Origin: Hymenobacter canadensis
GTDB taxonomy: Bacteria; Bacteroidota; Bacteroidia; Cytophagales; Hymenobacteraceae
DNA: 64,000 nucleotides
Direction: 5' to 3'
NCBI RefSeq assembly: GCF_027359925.1
Contig: NZ_CP114767.1
Coordinates: 1,240,001 to 1,304,000 of the forward strand
In this document: in pieces, positions 25,640 to 34,375 of the stretch
Position numbering within the stretch: the first letter of the stretch is position 1
Layout: every line of letters begins with the position of its first letter
Translations under genes and position numbers: made by a program
The notes under the pieces: model-generated
Told to the model about the DNA's origin: nothing
Databases searched by the model: none
Seen by the model: the letters and a program-made list of their open reading frames with translations, nothing else

Positions 25640-26714
25640 GAATCTCTCGCCCGACGAAATCCTGAAGCAGCTCCAGCAGCGGCAGTTTGCGCCCGTGTAT
25701 TTCCTGCAGGGGGAGGAGCCGTATTACATCGATCTGCTGGCTGATCTGCTGGAAAAGCACGTGCTGCCCGAACCCGACAAAGGCTTCAACCAAGTGGTGC
25801 TCTACGGCAAGGATACCGACGTGGCCGGCATTCTGGGCCAGGCCAAGCGCTTTCCCATGATGGCCGAACGCTCGGTGGTGATTGTGAAGGAGGCCCAGGC
25901 CGTGGCCGACCTGGAGGCCGAAAAGTCGTGGCCGTTTCTGGAGGCGTACCTGAAAAACCCGCTGCAGAGCACCGTGCTGGTGTTCTGCTACAAGCACAAA
26001 ACCCTGGACGCCCGCAAGAAGCTGGGCAAGCTGCTGGCCGGTGATAAAAAGGAGCCCGCGCCCGCTGGCACCGTGCTCATGACCAGCAAGAAGCTCTACG
26101 ACAACCAGGTGGCGCCCTGGCTGAGCAACTACGTGCGCTCGAAAAACCAGCAGATTACGCCCCAGGCCACCGTGATGCTGGCCGAGTACATCGGCGGGGA
26201 GCTGGGCCGCCTCACCAACGAGGTGGACAAGATGCTCATCAACCTGCTGCCCGGCCACAGCATCGACGAGGATCTGGTGCAGCGCATGGTGGGCATCAGC
26301 AAGGAGTACAACATCTTCGAGCTGCAGAGTGCCCTGGTCCGCCGCGACGTGCTCAAGGCCAACCGCATCCTGCTCTACTTCGAGGCCAACCCCAAGAACA
26401 ACCCGCTCATCCCGAACCTGACGCTGCTGTTCAACTACTTCTCCCGGCTGCTGGCCCTGCACCAGAACCCCAACCCCTCGGAAACCGACTGGCTGAAAAT
26501 GGGCCTGCGCTTCCCCATCCAGCGCAAAGACTACCAGACCGGCCTGAAAGTGTTCGACTTCCACCGCACCCGCGACATCGTGCACCTCATCCGCCGCGCC
26601 GACGCCCAAAGTAAAGGCATCGACTCAGGCTCCATGACCGACGGCGAAATCCTGCGCGAGCTGATCTGGCTGATCATCCACCCGGTGCCGCTGCACGCGG
26701 TGGTGGGAGCGTAG
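25617..26714 (+). CDS. holA: DNA polymerase III subunit delta
   Basis: 365 residues from TTG 25617; TTG 25638 (MNLSPDEILKQL) is a plausible alternative that would leave the repeat outside the gene. The N-terminal clamp-loader segment FAPVYFLQGEEPYYIDLLADLL, the internal AEYIGGELGRLTNEVDKMLI and the C-terminal collar region match HolA. The delta subunit opens the sliding clamp within the clamp-loader complex. The gene is divergent from tyrS. The first codons are repeat-derived, so the true start needs N-terminal data. Confidence 0.9.
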   Translation: MLITNYTLNLSPDEILKQLQQRQFAPVYFLQGEEPYYIDLLADLLEKHVLPEPDKGFNQVVLYGKDTDVAGILGQAKRFPMMAERSVVIVKEAQAVADLEAEKSWPFLEAYLKNPLQSTVLVFCYKHKTLDARKKLGKLLAGDKKEPAPAGTVLMTSKKLYDNQVAPWLSNYVRSKNQQITPQATVMLAEYIGGELGRLTNEVDKMLINLLPGHSIDEDLVQRMVGISKEYNIFELQSALVRRDVLKANRILLYFEANPKNNPLIPNLTLLFNYFSRLLALHQNPNPSETDWLKMGLRFPIQRKDYQTGLKVFDFHRTRDIVHLIRRADAQSKGIDSGSMTDGEILRELIWLIIHPVPLHAVVGA

Positions 26715-26755
26715 AAGATTGCGCTGGCGCCCGAGGGCCAGTGGTACGGCACCGA

Positions 26756-26781
26756 TGCCCCAGGGCTTCAGCCCTGGGGCA
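26756..26781. repeat. Small palindrome downstream of holA
   Basis: TGCCCCAGGGCT and AGCCCTGGGGCA face each other across a 2-nt loop, 40 bp after the holA stop. No T-run follows, so it is not a typical intrinsic terminator. Confidence 0.6.
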
Positions 26782-26808
26782 TGGGCGACAGCAGCTATTC
26801 GAACCAAA

Positions 26809-26870
26809 GGAAATTTTTCCTCGTTAATCAGAAAAATTTCCCTAAGTTCGATTCGTCAACCGGAACTTTG
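26809..26870 (+). promoter_or_regulatory. Operator palindrome and -7 element of the RES/Xre operon
   Basis: 11-bp arms GGAAATTTTTC (26809-26819) and GAAAAATTTCC (26831-26841) flank an 11-bp spacer. GAACTTTG (26863-26870), one base from TAnnTTTG, ends two bases before the antitoxin ATG. The palindrome covers the -33 position, fitting autorepression by the antitoxin. A transcript starting here would have almost no leader. Confidence 0.6.
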
Positions 26871-26872
26871 TC

Positions 26873-27334
26873 ATGGCAACTCCTGCTCATCAACCCAAGA
26901 TTACGGCCCCCATGCCGGCGGCTTTGCGCAAAAAATGGGCCGCCTGGGGCCGGGCCGGGCAGGACGCCTACGCCTTGGTGATGGAGGCCCGCAAGGGCGT
27001 GCCCGCGGCCACGGTCTTTGAGGTGGCCGAGGCCTACCAGCTGCAGGCCCAGGAGCTGGAGGCCATCTACGAGTTGTCGACTAAAACCCTGCGCACCTAC
27101 TCCCAGGAAAAGAAAAACCTGAGCGCGGCCAGCAGCGAGAAAACGCTTAAAATCATCAGCCTCTACAACCTGGGGCTGGAGGTGTTCGGCAACGCGGCAG
27201 CGTACCTGCGCTGGCTGGATAAGCCCGCCCACGGCCTCGACGGCGAGATTCCGCTGCGGCTGCTGGAAACCAGCGGCGGCATTGACTTGGTAGCCGAGGA
27301 GCTCACGCGCATCGCCTACGGCGACTTGTCGTAA
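26873..27334 (+). CDS. Xre/MbcA/ParS-type antitoxin of a RES-domain toxin
   Basis: 153 residues. The helical N-terminal domain (DAYALVMEARKGVPAATVFEVAEAYQL) is the Xre-like HTH of the MbcA/ParS antitoxins. The C-terminal domain (LGLEVFGNAAAYLRWLDKPAHGLDGEIPLRLLETSGG) is the DUF2384 toxin-binding part. It neutralises the toxin encoded 13 bp downstream and probably represses the operon through the upstream palindrome. Confidence 0.88.
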   Translation: MATPAHQPKITAPMPAALRKKWAAWGRAGQDAYALVMEARKGVPAATVFEVAEAYQLQAQELEAIYELSTKTLRTYSQEKKNLSAASSEKTLKIISLYNLGLEVFGNAAAYLRWLDKPAHGLDGEIPLRLLETSGGIDLVAEELTRIAYGDLS

Positions 27335-27347
27335 CTGGGGAGCCCGC

Positions 27348-27809
27348 ATGCTGGTATACCGCATCTGCCTGGCCAAGTACGCCGACGACCTGTTTGCCTC
27401 GGGCTACCGGGCGCGCTGGAATTTCAAGGATCAGTTCGTGATTTACACGGCCGCCACCCGCGCTTTAGCCTGCCTCGAAAACGTGGTGCACCGCAGCGGC
27501 GAAGGCCTCACCGACCAGTTTCGGGTGTTGGTGATTGAGGTGCCCGACGACGTGCTCATCGAAGAAATTACGCCCGCCCAACTGCCCGCTGATTGGGAGC
27601 GGGCCAGCCGCTACGCCGTGTGCCAGCCCCTCGGCGACGCTTGGTACCGCCGCCGCAGCTCGGCCGTGCTGCGCGTGCCCTCGTCCATCGTACCCCAGGA
27701 GTTCAACTACATCCTGCACAGCCGCCACCCCGATTTCAAGCGCATCCGCATCGTGGCCCGGGAGGAATTTCGATTCGACTCGCGCATCAAGGCGCAGGAT
27801 GTGGGCTGA
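27348..27809 (+). CDS. RES-domain toxin
   Basis: 153 residues. RES-fold features are the N-terminal MLVYRICLAKYADD, the conserved region RWNFKDQFVIYTAATRALACLENVVH with the expected Arg and Glu, and RVPSSIVP with the conserved Ser. Characterised RES toxins degrade NAD+ and stall growth. The complete motif set suggests it is active. It follows its antitoxin in the usual antitoxin-first order. A repeat element starts 8 bp after its stop. Confidence 0.88.
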   Translation: MLVYRICLAKYADDLFASGYRARWNFKDQFVIYTAATRALACLENVVHRSGEGLTDQFRVLVIEVPDDVLIEEITPAQLPADWERASRYAVCQPLGDAWYRRRSSAVLRVPSSIVPQEFNYILHSRHPDFKRIRIVAREEFRFDSRIKAQDVG

Positions 27810-27817
27810 GTGGAAGT

Positions 27818-27909
27818 AGTAGCGCGAACTTTGTAGTTCGCGCCCCCGCGCCATTCGGATGATTTCGTTTCAGCGGCGCGGGGACGCGAACTACAAAGTT
27901 CGCGCTACT
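27818..27909. repeat. Inverted repeat, AGTAGCGCGAACTTTG family
   Basis: 25-bp perfect arms at 27818-27842 and 27885-27909. A second copy with identical arms lies at 37884-37969 upstream of folC. Confidence 0.95.
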
Positions 27910-27954
27910 GCGTATCGGTACGCCAACCGGAAATCCTTGCCACAGTACTCCAAC

Positions 27955-28003
27955 GTCAGCACGCGAGATGCTTCGGCTGCGCCTCTGCATGACGTTCATT
28001 TCC
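27955..28003. repeat. Single-arm remnant of the GTCATGCTGAGC/GTCATTCCGAGC family
   Basis: CGTCAGCACGCGAGATGCTTC and the following GCATGACGTTC resemble the right arm of the hisA-hisF element (59232-59290). No matching left arm is present. Confidence 0.5.
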
Positions 28004-28029
28004 AGCCGCTCACTCCGTATTCAAACACA

Positions 28030-28290
28030 ATGCAAGTTCTCGACATCATCCCCGTATCCCCCAAAGAAACCTTCCTCATTGGCCACCTGACGGGGCCGGT
28101 GCAGCCGGGCAAGTGGGCGCTGCGCCTGAACGGCGAAACCGTGGCCGTGCTCGATATTGTGGGCGAGGCCCAGGTCCAGACCGGGCCCAAGGGCAAGCTG
28201 CTGCCGCCCCGCGTACTGGAATGCCGCGGCCCGGTAGACCGTCGCGCCATCGACTTCACCCGCGACGAGGTGACGCTGGAGCGGCAGTAG
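28030..28290 (+). CDS. Hypothetical protein, small beta-rich domain
   Basis: 86 residues from ATG 28030 (MQVLDIIPVSPKETF). The pattern LIGHLTGPVQPGKWALRLNGE resembles the beta-barrel domain 2 of translation factors, but this is only a fold-level hint. No signal peptide. It follows the RES/Xre pair across two repeat copies and abuts the next gene tail to tail with no gap. Confidence 0.6.
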   Translation: MQVLDIIPVSPKETFLIGHLTGPVQPGKWALRLNGETVAVLDIVGEAQVQTGPKGKLLPPRVLECRGPVDRRAIDFTRDEVTLERQ

Positions 28291-29079
28291 CTAATACCGC
28301 TCCTCGCTGCGGGCCGAGCTAAGGTCAAGCAGGTACTCGCAGGCCTTGCGGAAGCCGTCCTGCTTATTGGGGCTGTGGCGGTAAACCAGGTGGTAGCCGT
28401 CGGCCAGGTGGGCTTCCAGCAGCCAGTCGGCACCGTCCATAACGCTGAGGTCTTCGCGGGAGGTCAACTGGCGAAACTCACTTTTCAGCAGTAGCTGCTC
28501 GAAGTGCTGCCACTGCTCTTGGCTGAGTGAGCGGGTGGTTTCTTCGGCACCAACCGGCGTGGGTGGCCGGTTGGCTTCGGCCAATTCCCGCTGCAGGGCG
28601 GGGGCTGCCTGCCAATGGCGAAACTGCGCTTTCAATTTCCTGACTTGCGCCGCCGAGGCGTCCGGTGGTATGTACAGGATGTCTACCATCCTGGGTAGGC
28701 CGGCCGGTTTATTCAGAAACTGCGTGCGAAGCGTTAGGCCATTTGCCTGCCGGGCCAGGGTCAGCAGAACGGGGCGGTGGAAAGCCCGCAGCCACAGAAA
28801 CCGATAGGTGTCGGTGCCTCTGTAATAATTCGCTAGAACCGGGGCCTGAAAGGCGTACAGGTTGCGCGAGGCAAATCGCAGGGAGTGAGGTGGGGTAGGG
28901 TCTGCTGAGTCGATTGGGATACGGAAGGAATCTGCCGGAAAATAGAACGTGGTGGAGTCCCGCGGATGGCCCTGGGCGTCGGAAATGACCGGGTTTTGCG
29001 GGTAGCTGCCCGCAGAATGGGTGGGGGCGGAGCAGCCGGCCAGCAGCAGGAGCGGGAGCAGCAGACGGATACGGCGCAT
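28291..29079 (-). CDS. Hypothetical lipoprotein
   Basis: 262 residues with a signal peptide and lipobox LLLAGC (Cys near residue 15), so membrane-anchored after export. The mature part has no recognised domain; VLLTLARQANGLTLRTQF and CEYLLDLS are visible. Its stop codon directly adjoins that of the convergent 86-residue gene. Confidence 0.75.
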   Translation of the reverse strand: MRRIRLLLPLLLLAGCSAPTHSAGSYPQNPVISDAQGHPRDSTTFYFPADSFRIPIDSADPTPPHSLRFASRNLYAFQAPVLANYYRGTDTYRFLWLRAFHRPVLLTLARQANGLTLRTQFLNKPAGLPRMVDILYIPPDASAAQVRKLKAQFRHWQAAPALQRELAEANRPPTPVGAEETTRSLSQEQWQHFEQLLLKSEFRQLTSREDLSVMDGADWLLEAHLADGYHLVYRHSPNKQDGFRKACEYLLDLSSARSEERY

Positions 29080-29209
29080 AGGGGAGATGCTAACAGATAA
29101 AACAGTGCCCCGAAGGTAACAGCCGCCTTTCGGCTACACCAAACCTGCCTAATCCCTCGTTACCACTAGCTAAAAGGCGATTCTGCCGCAACCCAAGCGC
29201 GTTTTTCGC

Positions 29210-29217
29210 TACTTTTG
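29210..29217 (+). promoter_or_regulatory. -7 element upstream of the large TPR gene
   Basis: TACTTTTG matches TAnnTTTG exactly, 44 bp before the ATG. No convincing -33 box. Confidence 0.5.
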
Positions 29218-29261
29218 GCCATATCCGGCCCTGATGGGGCCGCTTCCCGTAACGCCGAGCA

Positions 29262-32200
29262 ATGAAGTTATTCCCCCGGATTGCGCTGGCCGCCTCCCTT
29301 AGCGCCGCGGCGCCGCTGGCCGCCCAAGCCCAGCAAACGCAGGTGTTCGCCTCCGACGAGCGCCACTTCCAGGAAGGCCTGGAGCTGTTCGACCGTGGCA
29401 AGTATGGCGCCGCCCAGCAGGCGTTCCAACGCTATACCGAGCTGACCCAGCGCCGCACCGGTGAGCTGGCCGAGGGCCGCACCATCGACGCCGAGTACTA
29501 CTACGCCGTGGCCGGCCTCTACCTGTTCCACCCCGACGCCGAGGACCGGATTCTGGCCTTCGCGCGCCAGAACCCGGCTCACCCTAAGGCCGCCGTGGCG
29601 TTTTTCGAGCTGGGCAAGTTTTACTTCGACAAGAAGGACTACGTCAAGGCCATCGACTACCTGCAGCGCGTGGGCGCCGACAACCTGAGCACCGAGCAGC
29701 GCGCCGAGTCGGAGTTCAAGCTGGGCTACAGCTACTTCGCGCAGAAGGAGTTCGACAAAGCCAAGCTGCAGTTCGACCGCAACAAGCAGGGTACCCACGA
29801 GTACCGCTACGCCAGCTCCTACTACGCCGGCTACCTGGCCTACCGCGCTGGCGACTACGCCGGGGCCCGCCAGGACCTGGCCGTGGCTGAGCAGAACGAC
29901 GCCTACCGCCCCGTGGTGCCGGCCGTGATGAGCCAGATCTACTACAAAGAAGGCAACTTCGACGGCCTCATCGACTACGGCACCAAAGCCCTGGCCCAGA
30001 CGCCGCCGCCGCAGTCCAGTGACGAGATTCAGCTGCTGGTGGGCGACGCCTATTATCAGAAGCAGGACTTCAAGCAGGCCGCCGAGTACTTCGACAAGTA
30101 CGCCGCCGGCCGCAAGAAGATCGAGCCCGAGGTGCAGTACAAAATCGGGTACGCCAACTACAAGCAGGGCGACTTCAAAGGCGCCATCGGCTCGTTCAAG
30201 GGTGTGGCTGCCCGCCGCGACTCGCTGGGGCAGAATGCGGCCTATCACCTGGGGCTGAGTTATCTGCAAACCAACCAGAAGCAGTTGGCTTTGAACTCGT
30301 TTGACGCGGCCCGCAAAGCCAGCTTCGACAAGAACGTCACCGAAAACGCCACCCTCAAGTACGCGCAGATCAACTATGAGCTGGGCAACACGCCGGAGGT
30401 GATTGCGGCCCTCAAGGACTTCGGCAAGAAGTACCCGCGCTCCAAAAACCGCGAAGCCGCCGACGACATCCTGAGCGAGAGTTTTCTGAACTCCTCCGAC
30501 TACGCCCAGGCCCTCAACTACCTCGACAACCTCGACGACCGGAGCAGCAAGCTCAACGCCACCTACCAGCGCGTATCCTACCTGCAGGCCGCCACGCTCT
30601 ACAACAACGCCCGCTACACCGAGGCTCTGCCGCTGCTCGATAAGAGCCTGAAATACCCGCAGGACGACGCGCTGCGCGCCGCTGCCCAGGTGCTGAAAGG
30701 CGAAATCTACAGCGTGGGCCAGCAATACCAGCCCGCCATTACGGCCTACACCGCCGCGGCCCGCACCGCCCGCTCCGGCGGCGTCACGCCCGACGAGAAG
30801 GTATTCGAGCAGAAAGCCCGCTACGGCCTCGGCTACGCCTACTACAACACCCAGCAGTATGACCGCGCCCGGCCGCAGTTCCAGGCCTGGCTGCAGGACC
30901 CGGTGGCCAAGCCCGCCGACCCCAACTACTACGACGTGACCCTGCGCCTGGCTGACACCTATTATGTAGCCAAAAACTACACCCAGGCGCTGGAGCTCTA
31001 CAACAAAGTCATTGCGGCCAACGCCGCCGACAAGGACTACGCCTACTACCAGAAGAGTGTGGTGCTGGGTTTGTTGGGCCGCCGCGACGAAGCCGCCAGC
31101 ACGCTGGGCACGCTGCTGCGCACCTCGCCCACCTCGCGCTACGCCGACGACGCCGTGTACCAGCAGGCCCAGCTGGATTTCGAGGCCGGCTCGTTTCAGC
31201 AGGCCGTGGATGGCTTTTCGCGCCTGATTACTAACCGCCCCAACTCGGCCCTCATTCCGCAGGCGCTGCACAAGCGCGGCGTGGCCTACGCCAACCTGGA
31301 GCAGCACGACAAGGCCGCCGCCGACTTCAAGCAGGTGCTGAGCCAGTATCCGCGCACCAAGGCCGCCAGCAGCGCCATCTACTCGCTGCAGGAAAGTTTG
31401 TCGGCGCAGGGCAAGACCGAGGAGTTCGACCAGTACCTGGCCCAGTTCAAGCAGCAGAATCCCGACAGCAAAGCCACCGAAAGCGTGGAGTTTGAGGCCG
31501 CCAAGTCGCTGTACCTGGCCGAGAAGTACGCCCAGGCCATTCCGCGCCTGGAGTCGTACCTGAAGCAGTACCCCGACAACGCGCTGGCCGCCGACGGCCG
31601 CTATTTCCTGGCCGATGCGCTTCTGCGCACAGGTAAGAAGGCCGAGGCGCTGCCTAAGCTGAAAGCCGTGGTGCAGGAAGGCAAGTCGGAGTTTGTGAAC
31701 CGCGCCGTGGGCCGGGTGGCCGAGCTGGAGTTCGAGAACAAGAACTACCCCGAGGCCATCAGCTACTACACGCGGCTGCGCACGTCGTCGCAGAACAAGC
31801 GCGAAATTGCCAACGCCGGGCTGGGCCTGATGCGTAGCTACTACGAAAGCGGCGACCTGGAAAACACGCGTCGCGTGGCCCAGGAACTGCAGACGCAGGC
31901 CGCCTCGCCCACCGCCACCAACGCTGCGCTGCTCTACCTGGGCAAGGCTAGCCTCAAAGCCGGCAACTTCGACCAGGCCATTACGGAGTTGAACACGGCT
32001 GCCACGGCTGCCGCCGCCGACGAGAACGGCGCCGAGGCTCAGTACCTGGTGGCTGATGCCCTGTTTCAGCAGAAGAAGTACCCCGAAGCCCTCGACGCCG
32101 CCTACAAGACCAACACCTCCAACTACGAGCTGTGGCAGGGCCGGGGCTTCCTGCTCATCTCCGACATCTACGCCGCGCAGGGTGAAAACTTCCAGGCCCG

Positions 32201-32474
32201 CGCCACGCTCAACTCCATCATCGACAACAAATTTCCGGTGGCTGAGGTGATTGACGGGGCGAAGAAACGCCTCGCCGCGCTGCCTTCCGACAGCCCGGCC
32301 GGTGGCACCAAACCCGCCCCGACCAAGCCCACCACCACCAAGCCCGGCACCAGCAAAGCCCCGGCTACGCCCAAGAGCAAAACCGCCGGCCGCAGCTCCC
32401 TTCTGCCCAGCACTGCCCAGCCCACCGACACCATCAGCAACCGCACCGATGGCCCGGTAGGCGAGGAGGAATAG
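29262..32474 (+). CDS. Large periplasmic tetratricopeptide-repeat protein
   Basis: 1070 residues. Signal peptide (residues 1-24, ending LAAQAQ), then TPR units almost throughout. One example is FFELGKFYFDKKDYVKAIDY; another is ALHKRGVAYANLEQHDKAAA. The last ~70 residues are a Pro/Thr/Lys-rich tail. TPR arrays bind proteins; large ones of this type are common next to TonB-system genes in Bacteroidota, where they may act as periplasmic or outer-membrane scaffolds. It leads a co-directional run with the barrel protein, HU/SPOR protein, exbB, exbD and tonB. Function unassigned beyond this. Confidence 0.88.
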   Translation: MKLFPRIALAASLSAAAPLAAQAQQTQVFASDERHFQEGLELFDRGKYGAAQQAFQRYTELTQRRTGELAEGRTIDAEYYYAVAGLYLFHPDAEDRILAFARQNPAHPKAAVAFFELGKFYFDKKDYVKAIDYLQRVGADNLSTEQRAESEFKLGYSYFAQKEFDKAKLQFDRNKQGTHEYRYASSYYAGYLAYRAGDYAGARQDLAVAEQNDAYRPVVPAVMSQIYYKEGNFDGLIDYGTKALAQTPPPQSSDEIQLLVGDAYYQKQDFKQAAEYFDKYAAGRKKIEPEVQYKIGYANYKQGDFKGAIGSFKGVAARRDSLGQNAAYHLGLSYLQTNQKQLALNSFDAARKASFDKNVTENATLKYAQINYELGNTPEVIAALKDFGKKYPRSKNREAADDILSESFLNSSDYAQALNYLDNLDDRSSKLNATYQRVSYLQAATLYNNARYTEALPLLDKSLKYPQDDALRAAAQVLKGEIYSVGQQYQPAITAYTAAARTARSGGVTPDEKVFEQKARYGLGYAYYNTQQYDRARPQFQAWLQDPVAKPADPNYYDVTLRLADTYYVAKNYTQALELYNKVIAANAADKDYAYYQKSVVLGLLGRRDEAASTLGTLLRTSPTSRYADDAVYQQAQLDFEAGSFQQAVDGFSRLITNRPNSALIPQALHKRGVAYANLEQHDKAAADFKQVLSQYPRTKAASSAIYSLQESLSAQGKTEEFDQYLAQFKQQNPDSKATESVEFEAAKSLYLAEKYAQAIPRLESYLKQYPDNALAADGRYFLADALLRTGKKAEALPKLKAVVQEGKSEFVNRAVGRVAELEFENKNYPEAISYYTRLRTSSQNKREIANAGLGLMRSYYESGDLENTRRVAQELQTQAASPTATNAALLYLGKASLKAGNFDQAITELNTAATAAAADENGAEAQYLVADALFQQKKYPEALDAAYKTNTSNYELWQGRGFLLISDIYAAQGENFQARATLNSIIDNKFPVAEVIDGAKKRLAALPSDSPAGGTKPAPTKPTTTKPGTSKAPATPKSKTAGRSSLLPSTAQPTDTISNRTDGPVGEEE

Positions 32475-32574
32475 GCGCAAGGTTGTTTGCGTTGTCTGGA
32501 ATATTTGTCTGATTATTAATTGGTTGCTGCAGCGTATCTCAACTGATGCCTGCACTGAATCCACTCCCGAACCT

Positions 32575-34272
32575 ATGACGCTTCATCCGTCGAAAATGCT
32601 GGCGCTGGCCGGCCTGCTGGCCGCCGCGCCCGCCGTGGCCCAGGCCCAGACTACGCGCCCCAACCCCCGCGGCAAGATCGAGGAGGCCGAAATTGAAATC
32701 GTAAAAGAGCGGGTCAATCAGCTGCCCGAAGCCACCCGCAACTTCGAGAAAATCACCATCGCGCCGCCGGCCAAAACCGCGGCTCAGGTGCCGTACACCT
32801 ACCCCGACTACAAGCTGCCCGCCGACTTGCTCAACCCCTCGGTGCGGGTGCTCACCATCCGGCAGGAGGAGCTGACCCCGCAAACTGGCAACTACCTCAA
32901 GGCCGGCATCGGCAACTACGGCACCTTCCTGGGGCGCGCCCATCTGCACAACACCCGCAGCAACGCGGCCTCCTACGGGCTCGATCTGAACCATCTGTCG
33001 TCGAGCCGCGGCCCGATTGACAAGCAGAACTCCGGCCAGAGCCGCACCAGCCTGGGGGTGCACGGCGAAACCTACAGCGGCAGCACCGCGCTGGGCGCCA
33101 AGGTGGACGTGGGGCGGGAGCGGTACAACTTCTACGGCTACAACCGCGACCGGCCGGTGCTGCCCGAAGCCGACAGCCTCAAGCAGACCTTCTTCCGGGC
33201 CGATGCTAAGGTGTACGCCCGCAACCGCGCCACCGACGCCGCCTTCCAGTACGACGTGGCCCTGGGCTTCCGGCACTGGAACGACCGGTTTGAGGCCAAG
33301 GAAAACAACATCTACGCCGAGTTGCGTTCCAGCTACGCCCTCACGGAAACCAGCCGCGTGACCGTCAACGGCGACCTGTCGTTCATCTCCTTCAAGGATT
33401 CGCTGAGCTACCGCCGTCCCTTCGTGCAGGTGACGCCCGCCTACAACCTCACCCTGAACCGCCTGGCCCTGACTGTAGGCGCCACCCTGGGCTACACCGG
33501 CGACACCATCCGCGACGTGTCGCAGTTCAAAGTGTATCCGGCTGTGCGGGTCGGCTATACCGTCACGGAAGACAAACTGGTGGTGTTTGCGGGCCTGGGC
33601 GGTGGTTTGCAGCGCGTGAGCATGTACGACCTGACCACCGAAAACCCCTGGCTGGCGCCCAATCAGCGCGTTGCCGACACCCACCGCGGGCCCACGCTGT
33701 ACTTTGGCTTCCAGGCTGCCCCGGCCCGCGCATTGGAAGTGAATGCCAAGGTGACGCTCAGCAACGACCGGAACCTGTACTTCTACAACAACTCCCGCCG
33801 CGACTCCACCAAGTTCGACCTGGTCTACGACAAGAAAGCCACCCAACTGCTCAACATCCACGGCGAAATCATCTACAACGCGGCCGAGAAAACCCGCATC
33901 GGCCTCAAAGCCGACTACAACGGCTACAACGTGAAGACGCTGGCTGAGGCCTTCCACCGGCCGGCCTTCCAGTCGGTGCTGTTTGCCTCGCACAACGTGT
34001 ATGAAAAGCTGCTGCTGGGCGCTGAGCTGTATACCTACAGCTCCAGCTTCGGCTCGGGCTACCGCTACGGCGCCAATGCCCTGCAGCCCCGCGAATTCGT
34101 GCGCCCCACCGACTCCGTAATCGACCTGAATCTGCGCGCCGATTACCGCATTATGGAAAATCTAAGCATCTTTGCTCAAGGCAATAACCTGCTTAACCGG
34201 CAATATGAGCGGTTCCTCAACTACCCAGTGAAAGGAATCAACGTATTGGCCGGTGTCACCTACGACTTCTAA
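32575..34272 (+). CDS. Outer-membrane beta-barrel protein (TonB-dependent-receptor-like, plug-less)
   Basis: 565 residues with a signal peptide (LLAAAPAVAQAQ). The body alternates beta strands and turns typical of a barrel, and ends in a strand closing with VLAGVTYDF, the C-terminal aromatic expected for barrel assembly. The last third resembles TonB-receptor barrels (YRIMENLSIFAQGNNLLNRQYERF), but no plug domain precedes it. ATG 32575 is chosen over the upstream TTG. It starts 100 bp after the TPR gene and probably works with it. Confidence 0.82.
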   Translation: MTLHPSKMLALAGLLAAAPAVAQAQTTRPNPRGKIEEAEIEIVKERVNQLPEATRNFEKITIAPPAKTAAQVPYTYPDYKLPADLLNPSVRVLTIRQEELTPQTGNYLKAGIGNYGTFLGRAHLHNTRSNAASYGLDLNHLSSSRGPIDKQNSGQSRTSLGVHGETYSGSTALGAKVDVGRERYNFYGYNRDRPVLPEADSLKQTFFRADAKVYARNRATDAAFQYDVALGFRHWNDRFEAKENNIYAELRSSYALTETSRVTVNGDLSFISFKDSLSYRRPFVQVTPAYNLTLNRLALTVGATLGYTGDTIRDVSQFKVYPAVRVGYTVTEDKLVVFAGLGGGLQRVSMYDLTTENPWLAPNQRVADTHRGPTLYFGFQAAPARALEVNAKVTLSNDRNLYFYNNSRRDSTKFDLVYDKKATQLLNIHGEIIYNAAEKTRIGLKADYNGYNVKTLAEAFHRPAFQSVLFASHNVYEKLLLGAELYTYSSSFGSGYRYGANALQPREFVRPTDSVIDLNLRADYRIMENLSIFAQGNNLLNRQYERFLNYPVKGINVLAGVTYDF

Positions 34273-34276
34273 GACG

Positions 34277-34356
34277 AGGGCTTAGGGCTTGGGGTATAGG
34301 GCTTAGGTCGTACGTATCAGTACGGTCAAGGCCCTATACCCCAAGCCCTAAGCCCT
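34277..34356. repeat. 26-bp perfect inverted repeat made of 7-nt units
   Basis: Arms 34277-34302 and 34331-34356 are exact complements. The arm is AGGGCTT AGGGCTT GGGGTAT AGGGC, a clear 7-nt period. It lies between the barrel gene and the HU/SPOR gene, 19 bp before the latter. Confidence 0.95.
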
Positions 34357-34375
34357 AAGACCTACTCCCTGATAT

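Noticed and set aside
26756..26781. Terminator of holA
   Set aside because: A good hairpin but no T-run after it; listed as a palindrome only.
29268..32564. 1098-codon minus-strand ORF opposite the TPR gene
   Set aside because: Antisense shadow; Val/Leu/Gly-rich without domains, whereas the plus strand has clear TPR units and a signal peptide.
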